Source of the DNA: Afipia massiliensis
GTDB taxonomy: Bacteria > Pseudomonadota > Alphaproteobacteria > Rhizobiales > Xanthobacteraceae
Assembly: GCF_014203115.1 (NCBI RefSeq)
Contig: NZ_JACHIJ010000004.1
Location: 310,001 to 374,000, forward strand
Length of the DNA stretch: 64,000 nt
Direction of reading: 5' to 3'
Below the pieces are notes generated by a model that ran no database searches, had not been told where the DNA came from, and saw nothing but the letters and a program-made list of their open reading frames with translations. A program made the position numbers and the translations under genes. Numbering within the stretch: the first letter of the stretch is position 1; the number at the start of each line of letters is the position of its first letter. Below, one piece after another: positions 18,614 through 27,483 of this stretch.

Positions 18614-19357
18614 TCAGGCCGTTCGCAGCACCTTCTTTTTTCGCACCTCAACAACCCTGGTCATCGCGTCGTTGCGGCCTCCCAGCACACGGGTCAGGTG
18701 CAGCGCACTCTCCAGCAGAAGATCGGACATGCGCCGGGAGCTATCCCGGGTGAATCGCGGCTTAGGCCCCGAGACCGACAGCGCCCCGGCCAGTGCGCCG
18801 TCCGGCCCGAACACCGGACAGGCGATGCCGGCGCAATCGGGATCGCGCTCTCCGAAAGAGGCCGCGATGAACTCCGCGCGAATCCGATCGAACGCCTCGC
18901 CGCTTTCGCCGCCAAAGGCCAAAATCACCTTGCCCGCGGCGCCGCGATCCAGCGGCAGCAGCGCGCCGGCCTCGACACGATCCAGCGTCGAATGCTGCGA
19001 ATCGACCCGAAACACACACAGCCGCGATTTGGCATCGTGCCGGACGTGAAATGACGGGCTCTCGGTTCCTGCAACAACGAGATTGCGCAGCACCGGCATG
19101 ACATGATCATGCAGCCGGTTCGTGCGCTGATAGACAGCTCCCAGACGAAACGGTGTCGGCCCGAGATGATAACGCCCGTCGGGAAGCTGGCCGAGATAAC
19201 CGAATTCCTGAAGCGAGGTCATCAATCTCAACAGCGTGCTTTTGTACAATCCGGTGCGGCGGGCGAGCGCGGCAAGGGTCATCGCCTCGGTCTCGCCCTC
19301 GAACGCGGAAAGAATGGTCAACGCACGATTCACGGCAGCAACGCCAGGAGACGACAT
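18614..19357 (-). CDS. IclR-family transcriptional regulator
   Basis: The 247-residue protein has an N-terminal winged HTH (AAVNRALTILSAFEGETEAMTLAALARRTGLYKSTLLRLMTSL pattern) and a C-terminal IclR effector domain with the conserved cysteine in DPDCAGIACPVFGPDGAL. Such proteins respond to small acids and often control their own catabolic cluster. The chosen ATG lies 4 bp after the stop of the beta-hydroxyacid dehydrogenase gene, so it is the last gene of that operon. The 9-bp inverted repeat at 23136-23160 is a candidate target. Confidence 0.88.
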   Translation of the reverse strand: MSSPGVAAVNRALTILSAFEGETEAMTLAALARRTGLYKSTLLRLMTSLQEFGYLGQLPDGRYHLGPTPFRLGAVYQRTNRLHDHVMPVLRNLVVAGTESPSFHVRHDAKSRLCVFRVDSQHSTLDRVEAGALLPLDRGAAGKVILAFGGESGEAFDRIRAEFIAASFGERDPDCAGIACPVFGPDGALAGALSVSGPKPRFTRDSSRRMSDLLLESALHLTRVLGGRNDAMTRVVEVRKKKVLRTA

Positions 19358-19361
19358 TCGC

Positions 19362-20258
19362 TTAATCCTTGTTGGACGATCCGGACCGGTCGGCAATTCT
19401 GGCGATCACGGGGAAATATGCATCCCCCAATCCACATTCGATGGCTTCCTGAAGAATCTCACCAACCAGAGCCGCGCCGCGCGGCCGAAGGCCGCCCTGC
19501 GACGCAAGCTCGAGCGCATAGGACATGTCCTTCAGCGCGTATTCGGTCGAGAACGCGCGCAGCGGAAAGTCGTCCGGCACGATGGCTTTCAGGCCGTGAT
19601 TGCGGAGCGCGAAGCTGTCCGCCGATCCCTTCGACAAGGTTTCCAGCAGCAATTTCGGCTCAACGCCGCTGTGCCAGGCGATCGCAACGGCTTCGGCGAG
19701 CGCATTGACCGTCTGGAACAGCACCATGTTGTTGAGAATTTTTGTTACCTGTCCAGCGCCGGTGCCGCCGCACAGCGTCACCTCGGTGGCGAAACACCGG
19801 ATCAGCGGCACAACCGTTTCGAACAGTTGCGGCGACGCGCCGACCATGACGCTCAGGGTGCCATCCTGCGCCGCCTGACGTGTTCGCGCGATCGGCGCAT
19901 CGATCCACGCTGCGCCCTTGCCTTCGAGCTGGCGCGCGAAATCGCGCGTGAGTTCGACCGACGATGTGCCGAGATCGACCACGATCTGGCTCGGCTTGAT
20001 GGTTTGCAGAATTCCTGCGTCGCCCTCAAAGGCCGCGCGCACGTGTTTGGCGCTGGGCAGGCACAGAAACAGGACGTCGCACCGCGACACGACGTCGGCG
20101 ACCGAAGCCGCAATCGCAGCCCCCTCCTCACCGAGCCTCGCGAGCGGCTCCGGCGCGAGATCATAGACGACAAGCGGCTTCCCGCTCTTGCGAAGAAGAT
20201 TGCGGCAGATCGGCTCTCCCATCACTCCGAGGCCGACAAAGCCGATAGCACCCGACAT
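19362..20258 (-). CDS. NAD(P)-dependent beta-hydroxyacid dehydrogenase (3-hydroxyisobutyrate/tartronate-semialdehyde type)
   Basis: The 298-residue enzyme starts with the Rossmann motif GFVGLGVMGEPICRNL. It contains the family signatures DAPIARTRQAAQDGTLSVMVG (substrate site) and GAGQVTKILNNMVLF, which holds the catalytic lysine. It oxidises or reduces beta-hydroxyacids such as 3-hydroxyisobutyrate or tartronate semialdehyde. AGGAG precedes the ATG at 20258. It sits between a binding-protein pseudogene and an IclR regulator in a minus-strand operon that also has a tricarballylate-dehydrogenase-like flavoprotein. Confidence 0.87.
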   Translation of the reverse strand: MSGAIGFVGLGVMGEPICRNLLRKSGKPLVVYDLAPEPLARLGEEGAAIAASVADVVSRCDVLFLCLPSAKHVRAAFEGDAGILQTIKPSQIVVDLGTSSVELTRDFARQLEGKGAAWIDAPIARTRQAAQDGTLSVMVGASPQLFETVVPLIRCFATEVTLCGGTGAGQVTKILNNMVLFQTVNALAEAVAIAWHSGVEPKLLLETLSKGSADSFALRNHGLKAIVPDDFPLRAFSTEYALKDMSYALELASQGGLRPRGAALVGEILQEAIECGLGDAYFPVIARIADRSGSSNKD

Positions 20259-20279
20259 ACGTAACTCCTGCTTCAACAC

Positions 20280-20306
20280 CCGGGGCACGACAGCGTCGTG
20301 CCCCGG
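20280..20306 (-). other. Strong hairpin downstream of a binding-protein gene
   Basis: CCGGGGCACGAC (20280-20291) pairs perfectly with GTCGTGCCCCGG (20295-20306) around a 3-nt loop. There is no T-tract on either strand, so it is more likely an mRNA-processing or stabilising hairpin between the binding-protein frame and the dehydrogenase gene than a full terminator. Confidence 0.75.
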
Positions 20307-20320
20307 ATTGATTTTCAGTC

Positions 20321-21530
20321 TTAGGATTTCACCAGCGGACAGTTGCCTTCGCTGAGCGGACGAAACACGCGGTCACCGGGCTGCGAGGTCAGGATCTTGT
20401 AGTAGTCGTACTTGTACTTCGACTCCTCAGGCTTCTTGACCTGCACAAGGTGCATCGTGTGCAGCACGCGTCCGTCCGGCCTGATCGCCACATCCTTGTT
20501 GTACATGTCGTTGACCTTCATCTCGCGCATCTTGGCCGCGACGACGGTTGGATCTTTCGTCCCCGCTGCCTTGACCGCCGCAAGGTAGTGATGAACGCCG
20601 CTGTAGACACCGGCCTGAACCATGCTCGGCACGCGGCCTTCCATCGCCGCGAAATAGCGCTTCGACCAGGCACGCGTGCTGTCATTCATGTCCCAGTAGA
20701 ACGACGTCGTGACCTGCAGACCCTGAGTCACCTTGAGCCCCAGCGCGTTGACGTCGGTGATGAACACAAGGAGACCGGCGAGACTTTGACCGCGCTCGAC
20801 AGTGCCGAACTCGCCTGCCTGCTTGATGGCGGTCTGAACATCCGCGCCGGACGTCGCCAGTCCGACCACCTTGGCCTTGGACGCCTGCGCCTGCAGCAGG
20901 AACGAGGCAAAATCCGCTGTTCCGAGCGGATGCGCGGCGGAGCCGATGACCTTGCCGCCGGCGGCTTCGATGAACTTGGTCGCGTCGCGCTGAAGCGCAT
21001 GACCGAATGCGTAGTCCGCCGAGATAAAGAACCAGCTTGTGCCGCCGGCCTTGGTGACGGCCTCACTGGTCATCCGCGACAGCGCGTAGGTATCGTAATT
21101 GAAATGAAAGCTGACCGGCGAGCAGGCCTTGCCGGTGAAATCGGACGATCCCGGCCCGCTGATAAGGAAGATCTTGTTTTTCTGACGGGCGATCTCGAGG
21201 ATCGCAAAGCCGGCGGATGAGGCCGCGCCATCGGCAATCACATCGACGCCTTCACTGTCGAACCATTTGCGGGCGGTGGCGGACGCGATGTCCGGCTTGT
21301 TCTGATGGTCGGCGCTGATGATTTCGATTTTCTTGCCGATGATCTGGTTGCCGAAATCCTCCGCGGCCAGCCGCGCTGCCGCAACCGACCCGCGCCCGCC
21401 ATTGTCTGGCGAAGGGACCGGCCTGATCGTTGAGAATGCCGATCTTGATCGTGTCGTCCGCGGCACGGGCGGCGGTCGACGTCAGCAATGAGACGGTGAG
21501 CAGAAGTGTCATAACAATCGATGTTTTCAT
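20321..21530 (-). pseudogene. ABC transporter substrate-binding protein (LivK/PBP1 type), frameshifted
   Basis: The reading frame begins at ATG 21530 with a signal peptide (MKTSIVMTLLLTVSLLTS...) and the mature start DDTIKIGILNDQAGPF. It then leaves frame near 21406; the homologous continuation (DNGGRGSVAAARLAAEDFG onward) is in another frame and runs to 20321. Removing one base at about 21405-21408 restores a protein of about 402 residues that aligns along its whole length with the two intact paralogues at 28581 and 34649, including the tail CPLVK. This is either a recent inactivating insertion or a sequencing error. When intact it would bind a carboxylate or amino-acid-like ligand in the periplasm. 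No permease or ATPase genes are nearby. Confidence 0.85.
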
Positions 21531-21564
21531 GATTATTTGTTTCCCCCTATGCAGAATGAATTTT

Positions 21565-23055
21565 CTATTTTCTTGCAGCCTTGACCTGTGCGCCGGCGGA
21601 ATCCCCCGCGATGCGCCCGAACACCGCACCCGCCATCAGTCCGGTGCCGCCGGGATAGTTGAAATAGAACAGCCCGCCGACCAGTTCGCCGGCGGCGTAA
21701 AGATTCGAAATCGGCGCCTCATCGAGGCTGACGACTTCACCAGCCTGCGTGATCTTCAATCCGCCGAAGGTGAAGGTGATGCCGCAGGTGACCGCGAAAG
21801 CGAGATAGGGCGGCTTGTCGAGCGTGTTGGCCCAGTTGCTTTTCGGCACAGCAAGTCCGTTGGTGCCGCGACCATCCTTGACGTTCGGATTGAACGGCAC
21901 ATCCGTCTTCACGGCGTTGTTCCAGTCGGTCACGGTGCGCATGAAGCCTGCCGGATCGACGTCGTCGAGCTTCTTCGACAACTCTTCCAGCGTATCGGCC
22001 TGAACTTTCGTGACCTGCCGGATGCGGTACTCGTCGCGCAACAGATGCGCGACCTTCTGATCGAAGATCTGCCAGGCAAACTGTCCGGGCTGGTTCAGGA
22101 TCACACGGCCGTATTTGGCGTAGGTGTAATTGCGGAAATCCGCACCCTCGTCGACGAAGCGTTCGCCCGTCGCATTGACCATGATGCCGAACGGATAGGA
22201 GTGCTTCTGGAACCCGTCGCCGACCGCGAGGTCGCCGTGTTCCGGCGCATTGCGGTCCCAGCCGACGGCGTGACAGCCCGACCAGTTGCCCGTCGGCCGT
22301 GCACCGATGTCGAGCGCCATTTGAATGCCGCTGCCGGTGTTGAACCGCGAGCCGCGCACCTTGGCGAGATCCCATGACGGGCCGAGATAGCGTGTGCGCC
22401 ATTCGGCATTGGCCTGAAAGCCGCCGCTGGCGAGGATCACCGTCTTGGCGCGGATGTCGCGGGTCTTGCCGTTCTGCTTCACGCGAACGCCTTGCACGCC
22501 GTCATCGTCGGCGATCAGCGACAGCGCGCGCGTCTCGAACATCACGTCGATGCCTTCGCGCGCCGCCGACTTGTGCAAGGCCTCGACCAACCCCGGGCCG
22601 CCGCCCCAGGCCTCGACGGTCAAGCCGCCCCAGAACTTGAACTTGCCATCGACCTTGAACGCCTGACGCCCATAGATCGGGACGAAGCGCACGCCCTTGG
22701 TGCGCATCCAGTTCATGGTGGCATGGCTGCGGCGCACCAGCAGTTCGACCATGTCGGGATGGGTCCGGTTCTGCGTCACCCGCGCCATGTCGTCGAAGAA
22801 CTGGTCTTCGCTGTAGGTGCCGAAGTCGGTGCTTTCCTTTTCGCTGTCGGACAGATCCGGCATCAGCGCATAGAGGTCTTCGACGGTGTTGTAGGCGACG
22901 CGCATCGCCCCGGCCGTGAAGCTCGAATTGCCGCCATGCTCGCCTTCCGGCGCGCATTCAAGCACCGCGACGCTGACGCCATGCTCACGCGCGGCGAGCG
23001 CCGCGCACATCGCGGCGTTTCCCGCCCCCACAACAACAACGTCGTATTCGCTCAT
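21565..23055 (-). CDS. FAD-dependent oxidoreductase, tricarballylate dehydrogenase (TcuA)-like
   Basis: The 496-residue flavoprotein opens with the dinucleotide motif DVVVVGAGNAAMCAALAAREHG. It carries the fumarate-reductase/succinate-dehydrogenase-type active-site segments GGNSSFTAGAMRVA, ILASGGFQAN and the C-terminal ISNLYAAGELVGGLFYFNYPGGTGLMAGAVFGRIAG. This layout matches TcuA, which oxidises tricarballylate to cis-aconitate, but relatives act on other acids. GAGG lies 6 nt before the chosen ATG at 23055. The gene is downstream of a perfect inverted repeat and heads the part of the operon that includes the binding protein, dehydrogenase and IclR genes. Confidence 0.82.
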   Translation of the reverse strand: MSEYDVVVVGAGNAAMCAALAAREHGVSVAVLECAPEGEHGGNSSFTAGAMRVAYNTVEDLYALMPDLSDSEKESTDFGTYSEDQFFDDMARVTQNRTHPDMVELLVRRSHATMNWMRTKGVRFVPIYGRQAFKVDGKFKFWGGLTVEAWGGGPGLVEALHKSAAREGIDVMFETRALSLIADDDGVQGVRVKQNGKTRDIRAKTVILASGGFQANAEWRTRYLGPSWDLAKVRGSRFNTGSGIQMALDIGARPTGNWSGCHAVGWDRNAPEHGDLAVGDGFQKHSYPFGIMVNATGERFVDEGADFRNYTYAKYGRVILNQPGQFAWQIFDQKVAHLLRDEYRIRQVTKVQADTLEELSKKLDDVDPAGFMRTVTDWNNAVKTDVPFNPNVKDGRGTNGLAVPKSNWANTLDKPPYLAFAVTCGITFTFGGLKITQAGEVVSLDEAPISNLYAAGELVGGLFYFNYPGGTGLMAGAVFGRIAGDSAGAQVKAARK

Positions 23056-23135
23056 GGTCATCCTCGTCACCGCACGCTGGATGCGGCAATTGCCGTCCGG
23101 AATAAGTTGAAATGCAGCTTTCGCTGATCGCTTCG

Positions 23136-23160
23136 TGATGTTCTATTAGACAGAACATCA
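23136..23160. promoter_or_regulatory. Perfect 9-bp inverted repeat, likely operator for the catabolic operon
   Basis: TGATGTTCT (23136-23144) and AGAACATCA (23152-23160) are exact reverse complements separated by 7 bp. The site lies 81 bp upstream of the TcuA-like start codon, in an AT-rich gap between two same-strand genes. IclR-family regulators bind such inverted repeats, and an IclR gene ends this operon, so it is the prime candidate to bind here. Confidence 0.6.
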
Positions 23161-23234
23161 TTCTATTATTTGCGTACGCGAAAATTCCTTACACCGCTTT
23201 CGCGGATGAGTTCAAGCACTCCGCATGCCGAAGC

Positions 23235-24038
23235 TTATTTCGCGAATGACCGTTTCGGATTTTTGTGCAGCGCGACGGCGTCAGCTTTCCCGCTCACCTG
23301 CGGATAAAGCTCACGCACCATCGGATCGTGACCAGGGATCACGCGATCGGGATGACCGGCAAGACGCTCGACGATCTTCCAGCCCTCCAGCATGTCGCCG
23401 AGGTTGTAGACGATCGGAAACGGATTGCTGCGATGCATGTTGCCATAATAGTGCGCGGCGTCGGAGGCCAGCACCACAGGCCCGCGTTCGGTCTCGACGC
23501 GCACCACCTGCAAGCCGTCCGAATGTCCGCCGACATGATGCAGCGTCACACCCGGCGCGATCTCGTTGTCACCGTCGTGAAACACGACGCGGTCGCTGAA
23601 CACATGGCGCACCATCAGCGTGACATCCTCCGCCGAGAACGGATGGCGCAACAGCCCGTGGCACATGCAGCGGCCGGTCGCGAAACTCATCTCGCGATCC
23701 TGCAAATGAAACCGCGCATTGGGAAAACGATCGAGATTGCCCGCATGGTCGTAGTGCAGATGCGTGATGACGACGTCGCGAATGCTGTCGGGCCGGACAC
23801 CGAACTGCTCCAGCGCTTCGGCGGGATTGATGGTCAGGCTCCGTGACCGCTCACGCGCCGCGACTTCGTTGAAGCCGGTATCGACAAGAATGTCGCCGTC
23901 CCTGCCGCGGATCAGCCAGACGAAATAATCGAGATCGCTGCCTTCGTTGTGAACATCCGGAGTGAGATAGTTCTGATGCGGCTGACGTCCCGTCATCGTG
24001 GCGTAACGGATGGCGTAGATCTCGCTGTGATGGGCCAA
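23235..24038 (-). CDS. MBL-fold hydrolase, N-acyl-homoserine-lactonase family
   Basis: The product has the metallo-beta-lactamase zinc motif THLHYDHAGN (HxHxDH) and further ligands in MCHGLL and ASDAAHYYGN, with a late histidine in PGHDPM. This is the arrangement of the AttM/AiiA-type lactonase family, although many members hydrolyse other lactones or thioesters. I prefer the TTG at 24038 (MAHHSEIYAIRYAT), which has GAGGAA six bases upstream and a family-like N-terminus; ATG at 24080 would add 14 residues. It precedes the TcuA-like gene by 180 bp on the same strand and could open a lactone for that pathway. Confidence 0.8.
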   Translation of the reverse strand: MAHHSEIYAIRYATMTGRQPHQNYLTPDVHNEGSDLDYFVWLIRGRDGDILVDTGFNEVAARERSRSLTINPAEALEQFGVRPDSIRDVVITHLHYDHAGNLDRFPNARFHLQDREMSFATGRCMCHGLLRHPFSAEDVTLMVRHVFSDRVVFHDGDNEIAPGVTLHHVGGHSDGLQVVRVETERGPVVLASDAAHYYGNMHRSNPFPIVYNLGDMLEGWKIVERLAGHPDRVIPGHDPMVRELYPQVSGKADAVALHKNPKRSFAK

Positions 24039-24121
24039 GGCGTTCCTCGTCGGCTGTCGTTTTGCCGACACTCTGCACATCGCCCGCCATCACGACAAGC
24101 CGCGCGAGGGAATGGTCTGCC

Positions 24122-24817
24122 TTACGCCAGCGCCGTGGAATAGAGCGTCATCGCACCGATCCCGATGGTGACAACGCCGACCACCGCCTGAAGCCCGCGA
24201 TTGGCCCATGTCAGCGACCTTGCGGAAACAGCCAGCGGCACCGCGATCACGGTCGACAGCGCGCCCATCCCGAGCATCGAGCCTATTCCGAACAGCAGAA
24301 TGTAAAACAAACCATGCAGCGGATTTTCGAACTGCGAAACAACCAGCACCAGCAGCGCGGCCGAGCCCGCCATGCCGTGCATCAACCCGACCAGTAAGGA
24401 CCGCCAGCGGAAACCGTGCTGATGGTCATGACCGCTGCGCTGGTGCGGAACAGCGTCCGCACCATGACTGTGAAGATGAAGATGCGCGGTGCCATCGGCG
24501 TGGCGGTGCTGATGAAAATGCGCGCGGTCGCGCCATAGCCGCCACAGCACGTGCGCGCCGAGCCCGACCAGCATGATGCCGACGGCCGTTTCCAGCGGAC
24601 CCGCCAGATGTTCTGGGATCGTATGACCAAGAAGGATCGCAGCGCCGGCAAAAATGAACAATGTGATGGTGTGACCCAGTCCCCAGGTCAGCCCGTGCTT
24701 GACGATGTCTCGGACGCTCGATCGCCGGGCCGCGATGCTGGACACTGCTGCGACGTGGTCGGCCTCGAGGGCGTGTTGCATTCCGATAAGAAAGCCGAGG
24801 CCTAGAATTCCGAACAT
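24122..24817 (-). CDS. NicO/UreH-family nickel (cobalt) transporter
   Basis: The 231-residue membrane protein has about six helices. The first contains HALEADH, the HX4DH signature of nickel/cobalt transporters. A histidine-rich cytoplasmic or periplasmic loop (about residues 85-125) contains many His-X-His pairs. A second motif, GLMHGMAGSAALLVL, is typical of UreH-type urease-accessory transporters. It moves Ni2+ across the inner membrane. The gene follows a TonB receptor with 63 bp between them, behind a NikR-type operator, which strongly supports nickel as substrate. Confidence 0.87.
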   Translation of the reverse strand: MFGILGLGFLIGMQHALEADHVAAVSSIAARRSSVRDIVKHGLTWGLGHTITLFIFAGAAILLGHTIPEHLAGPLETAVGIMLVGLGAHVLWRLWRDRAHFHQHRHADGTAHLHLHSHGADAVPHQRSGHDHQHGFRWRSLLVGLMHGMAGSAALLVLVVSQFENPLHGLFYILLFGIGSMLGMGALSTVIAVPLAVSARSLTWANRGLQAVVGVVTIGIGAMTLYSTALA

Positions 24818-24880
24818 TCGTGTGACGATCTCATGTGACGGGCGACCATAGCCGATACCGGCCCGCTGCAAAGCACTTTG

Positions 24881-27172
24881 TCAGAATTGACCCGCCACCG
24901 TGAGCCGAACAGCGAACGGCTCGACGGGATGAAGGACGCGATCCATCACGCCGGTCTGGCAGACCGCCGCTGGCGGCGGTGGCGCACCGAACCTGCATTG
25001 CGCGTACAAGGGATCAGTCTTCAGCAGCGATCCGTAGGCATAGGTGATCTGGTCGGACTTGCTGTCGGTCAGATTGTAGGCATCGAGCTGGATGCGCCAG
25101 CCGTTGTCGAACCGGTAACCGACCTGTCCGTTGAGAAGACCCGTCGCCGGCGACACGAAGGCACCGTCTTCAGTCAGCGGGCGCAGCCCGAAATAGCGAT
25201 AGCGCAGCGCGCCGAACCAGCCGGTCTTTTCGCCAAGCCTGATCCCCGCAGAGGCAATCATGTTCGGCGCACCGGGAATATAATTGCCCGGCGCGTTGCC
25301 GATCTGGGCCTCCGGATAACCCGCCAGTTCGGCATACGCCGCTGCCTGCGCCGAGTTGCCGCCGCGGAACCGCGCATGGGTGACGGCAAGATCGCCGTCG
25401 ATCTGCAACCATGACACCGGCCTGTAGTGATTGGTCCATTCGACGCCGTAGCGGCGGCTCGGGCGGCTCGCTTCGGTGTCGCCCGCATCGCCGACGAACA
25501 GAATCTCCGACGCGGAATCGAACATGAACAGGCTGAGCGAACTATCGAGGCCCGGAATGAACCGGGTCCGGACGCCGACTTCGGCGCCGCGCGTCTTCAC
25601 CAGAAACGGCGACGAATCAACAGGCAAGCCGTCGGACGGCGACTCCTTGATCGTGACGCCGCGCGCATCGTTGCTGTGAAAGCCTTCACCCGCGTTAAGG
25701 AACAGTTCGGTTTTCGCGAACGGCCCGAACACAACGCTCAGTTTGGGACTGCCGATCGACGCGTTGGCGTTGCCGGAATTTACCGGTCTCAGCAGCGAAT
25801 TGACATTCGTGGTGTAGAAGTCGCCTCGATAGCCGAGCGTGGTGCGCATCCAGTCGGTCCAGTAAACGGTATTCTGAATGAAGAGCCCGACGCTGCCCTC
25901 CTTCACCTTGTCGCTTCTGGTACCTCCCAGAAATTGCCGCCGATAGGCTTTCGACAGTCCGACCTTGATGTCGTCATAGCGGCTCTGGATGCCGACTTCG
26001 GTCTGCATCGGCAGACCGGCGACCGCGTGATTGAAGGTGTGCGAGGCATTCACGCCGGCCAGAACGCGATCGTCGCGCTGATGAAACTGATCGCCGAGAG
26101 TTGGATTGTCCAGAAAGAAAGTGAAGTTGTTATAGAGATCGAGCGAGCTTTTGATCGCATAGAAATTGATCTTCGACGACCCGTCCCTGTCGGTCTGCGC
26201 CCATCGTCCGGACAGCGAGAAGCGATCGGAGTTGCCGCCGTCGGTCGGATCGAGCGCCCCGTAACGGCCGACAAGCCCCGATGTGATGGCGCGGAGCGGT
26301 ATCTGGTCGGTCGAATTCCAGCGATTGGAATAAGCCATCCCGGTCAGCGAAAATCCGTTAGCCAGCGTTCCTTCCGTATAACGAACCACCGCATTCAGCT
26401 TGCGCAGCTTGTCGGGATTATCCCACGGCCCGTTGTAGGTATTGGCCTCTCCGGCGATCAGCAGGTTGCCTTCGCCCGCCTTGGTCGAGGTGATCCCGAG
26501 CGCGCGGCGATAGCCGAAGCTGCCGACGGTCGCCAGCGCCATCGATTTTTGAACGGTATCGATCAGTCCGACATGCACCGAACCGACCGACGAAAAGTCG
26601 CCCTCATCGGCGAAATACGGTCCCTTGCGCACATTGACCGACCCGATCAGTTCCGGGATCAGGAAGTTCAGATCGGCATAGCCCTGTCCGTGGCCGTGGG
26701 TGCGCATGTTGACCGGCATGCCGTCGACCGAGATCGCCAGATCCGTTCCGTGATCCAGATTGAAGCCGCGCAGAAAGTACTGGTTGGCTTTGCCCTCGCC
26801 GCTGTGCTGCGTAACCATGAGACCGGGCACGACTTCGAGTGCCTCGGCGGGCCGCGAAAACGGCCGCGCGTTGACCTCTTCACCGGTAAAATTCTGCTCG
26901 CTGGCGGACGCGACCGGCGCCTGCCCGGCATCCTGACTTGCGTCAGTGCTCGTGGGTGCGGTTACTGGATGCGATGCCGTTCGACGCGCGTGTTGAACGC
27001 GGGGCGTCACCACGTCGACAGCAGGCAGTGATGCTGCGGCTGGCGTATCGGTGCTTTGCGCAACCGCGTCCTGCGGCGCGACGATCAATCCTGCAACCGC
27101 GATCCCGATCGCGACCGATGTTCGGCGAAAGCTATGCGCGGGCGATCGCAAGCGACGGCAATTTTCTGCCAC
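24881..27172 (-). CDS. TonB-dependent outer-membrane receptor, probably for nickel
   Basis: The 763-residue product has a signal peptide (hydrophobic VAIGIAVAGLIVA, cleavage near DAVAQ), a plug domain (NARPFSRPAEALEVVPGLMVTQHSGEGKANQ... with FLRGFNLDHGTDLAISVDGMPVN) and a long 22-strand-type barrel ending in ...LTVAGQF. No ATG lies in a useful place. I chose GTG at 27172, which has AAGGGG seven bases upstream; the frame can be extended to 27253, but that start would nearly touch the operator. Histidines in the plug (MRTHGHGQGYADLNF) suit a metal chelate. The NikR-type operator upstream and the NicO/UreH gene downstream indicate uptake of a nickel complex. Confidence 0.87.
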   Translation of the reverse strand: MAENCRRLRSPAHSFRRTSVAIGIAVAGLIVAPQDAVAQSTDTPAAASLPAVDVVTPRVQHARRTASHPVTAPTSTDASQDAGQAPVASASEQNFTGEEVNARPFSRPAEALEVVPGLMVTQHSGEGKANQYFLRGFNLDHGTDLAISVDGMPVNMRTHGHGQGYADLNFLIPELIGSVNVRKGPYFADEGDFSSVGSVHVGLIDTVQKSMALATVGSFGYRRALGITSTKAGEGNLLIAGEANTYNGPWDNPDKLRKLNAVVRYTEGTLANGFSLTGMAYSNRWNSTDQIPLRAITSGLVGRYGALDPTDGGNSDRFSLSGRWAQTDRDGSSKINFYAIKSSLDLYNNFTFFLDNPTLGDQFHQRDDRVLAGVNASHTFNHAVAGLPMQTEVGIQSRYDDIKVGLSKAYRRQFLGGTRSDKVKEGSVGLFIQNTVYWTDWMRTTLGYRGDFYTTNVNSLLRPVNSGNANASIGSPKLSVVFGPFAKTELFLNAGEGFHSNDARGVTIKESPSDGLPVDSSPFLVKTRGAEVGVRTRFIPGLDSSLSLFMFDSASEILFVGDAGDTEASRPSRRYGVEWTNHYRPVSWLQIDGDLAVTHARFRGGNSAQAAAYAELAGYPEAQIGNAPGNYIPGAPNMIASAGIRLGEKTGWFGALRYRYFGLRPLTEDGAFVSPATGLLNGQVGYRFDNGWRIQLDAYNLTDSKSDQITYAYGSLLKTDPLYAQCRFGAPPPPAAVCQTGVMDRVLHPVEPFAVRLTVAGQF

Positions 27173-27254
27173 CTTGCGACCCCTTGAACCAAACCGTTGA
27201 ATTGAAATGCCCCCGCACGTCGATCTGAACCGGCAGGGCACGCTGGCACGCACA

Positions 27255-27282
27255 GTATGATGATGTCAATGATTCATCATAC
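27255..27282. promoter_or_regulatory. NikR operator
   Basis: The sequence is GTATGA (27255-27260), exactly 16 bases, then TCATAC (27277-27282). It matches the E. coli NikR consensus GTATGA-N16-TCATAC in both half-sites and spacing, and the symmetry extends inward to 9-bp arms (GTATGATGA/TCATCATAC). It lies 82 bp upstream of the chosen receptor start. NikR with bound nickel would repress the receptor and transporter genes. No nikR gene is in the window. Confidence 0.88.
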
Positions 27283-27483
27283 AAGCGAGTATCCGACGGC
27301 GGCACCCGCATTAAAACGACGTCCATCCGACGGCTTGGGGGAGACGGGAACGACTAAATACCCGGTTGCCGGAAACAGCGCCTTACATGATGATGCATCC
27401 GCTCAATCAGCGATCCGGAAACATCCGGCAAAGAAAAGCGCCGCCACAAGGTGACGCAAACAAATATCCCGGGAGGACATGAC

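Noticed and set aside
21400-21412. Programmed frameshift in the binding-protein gene
   Set aside because: No slippery heptamer or stimulatory structure is seen at the site, and paralogues of the same family are encoded in one frame.
25427-27031. A 534-codon plus-strand frame opposite the TonB receptor gene
   Set aside because: The minus-strand frame has a signal peptide, plug and barrel motifs; the opposite frame has only composition-driven residues.
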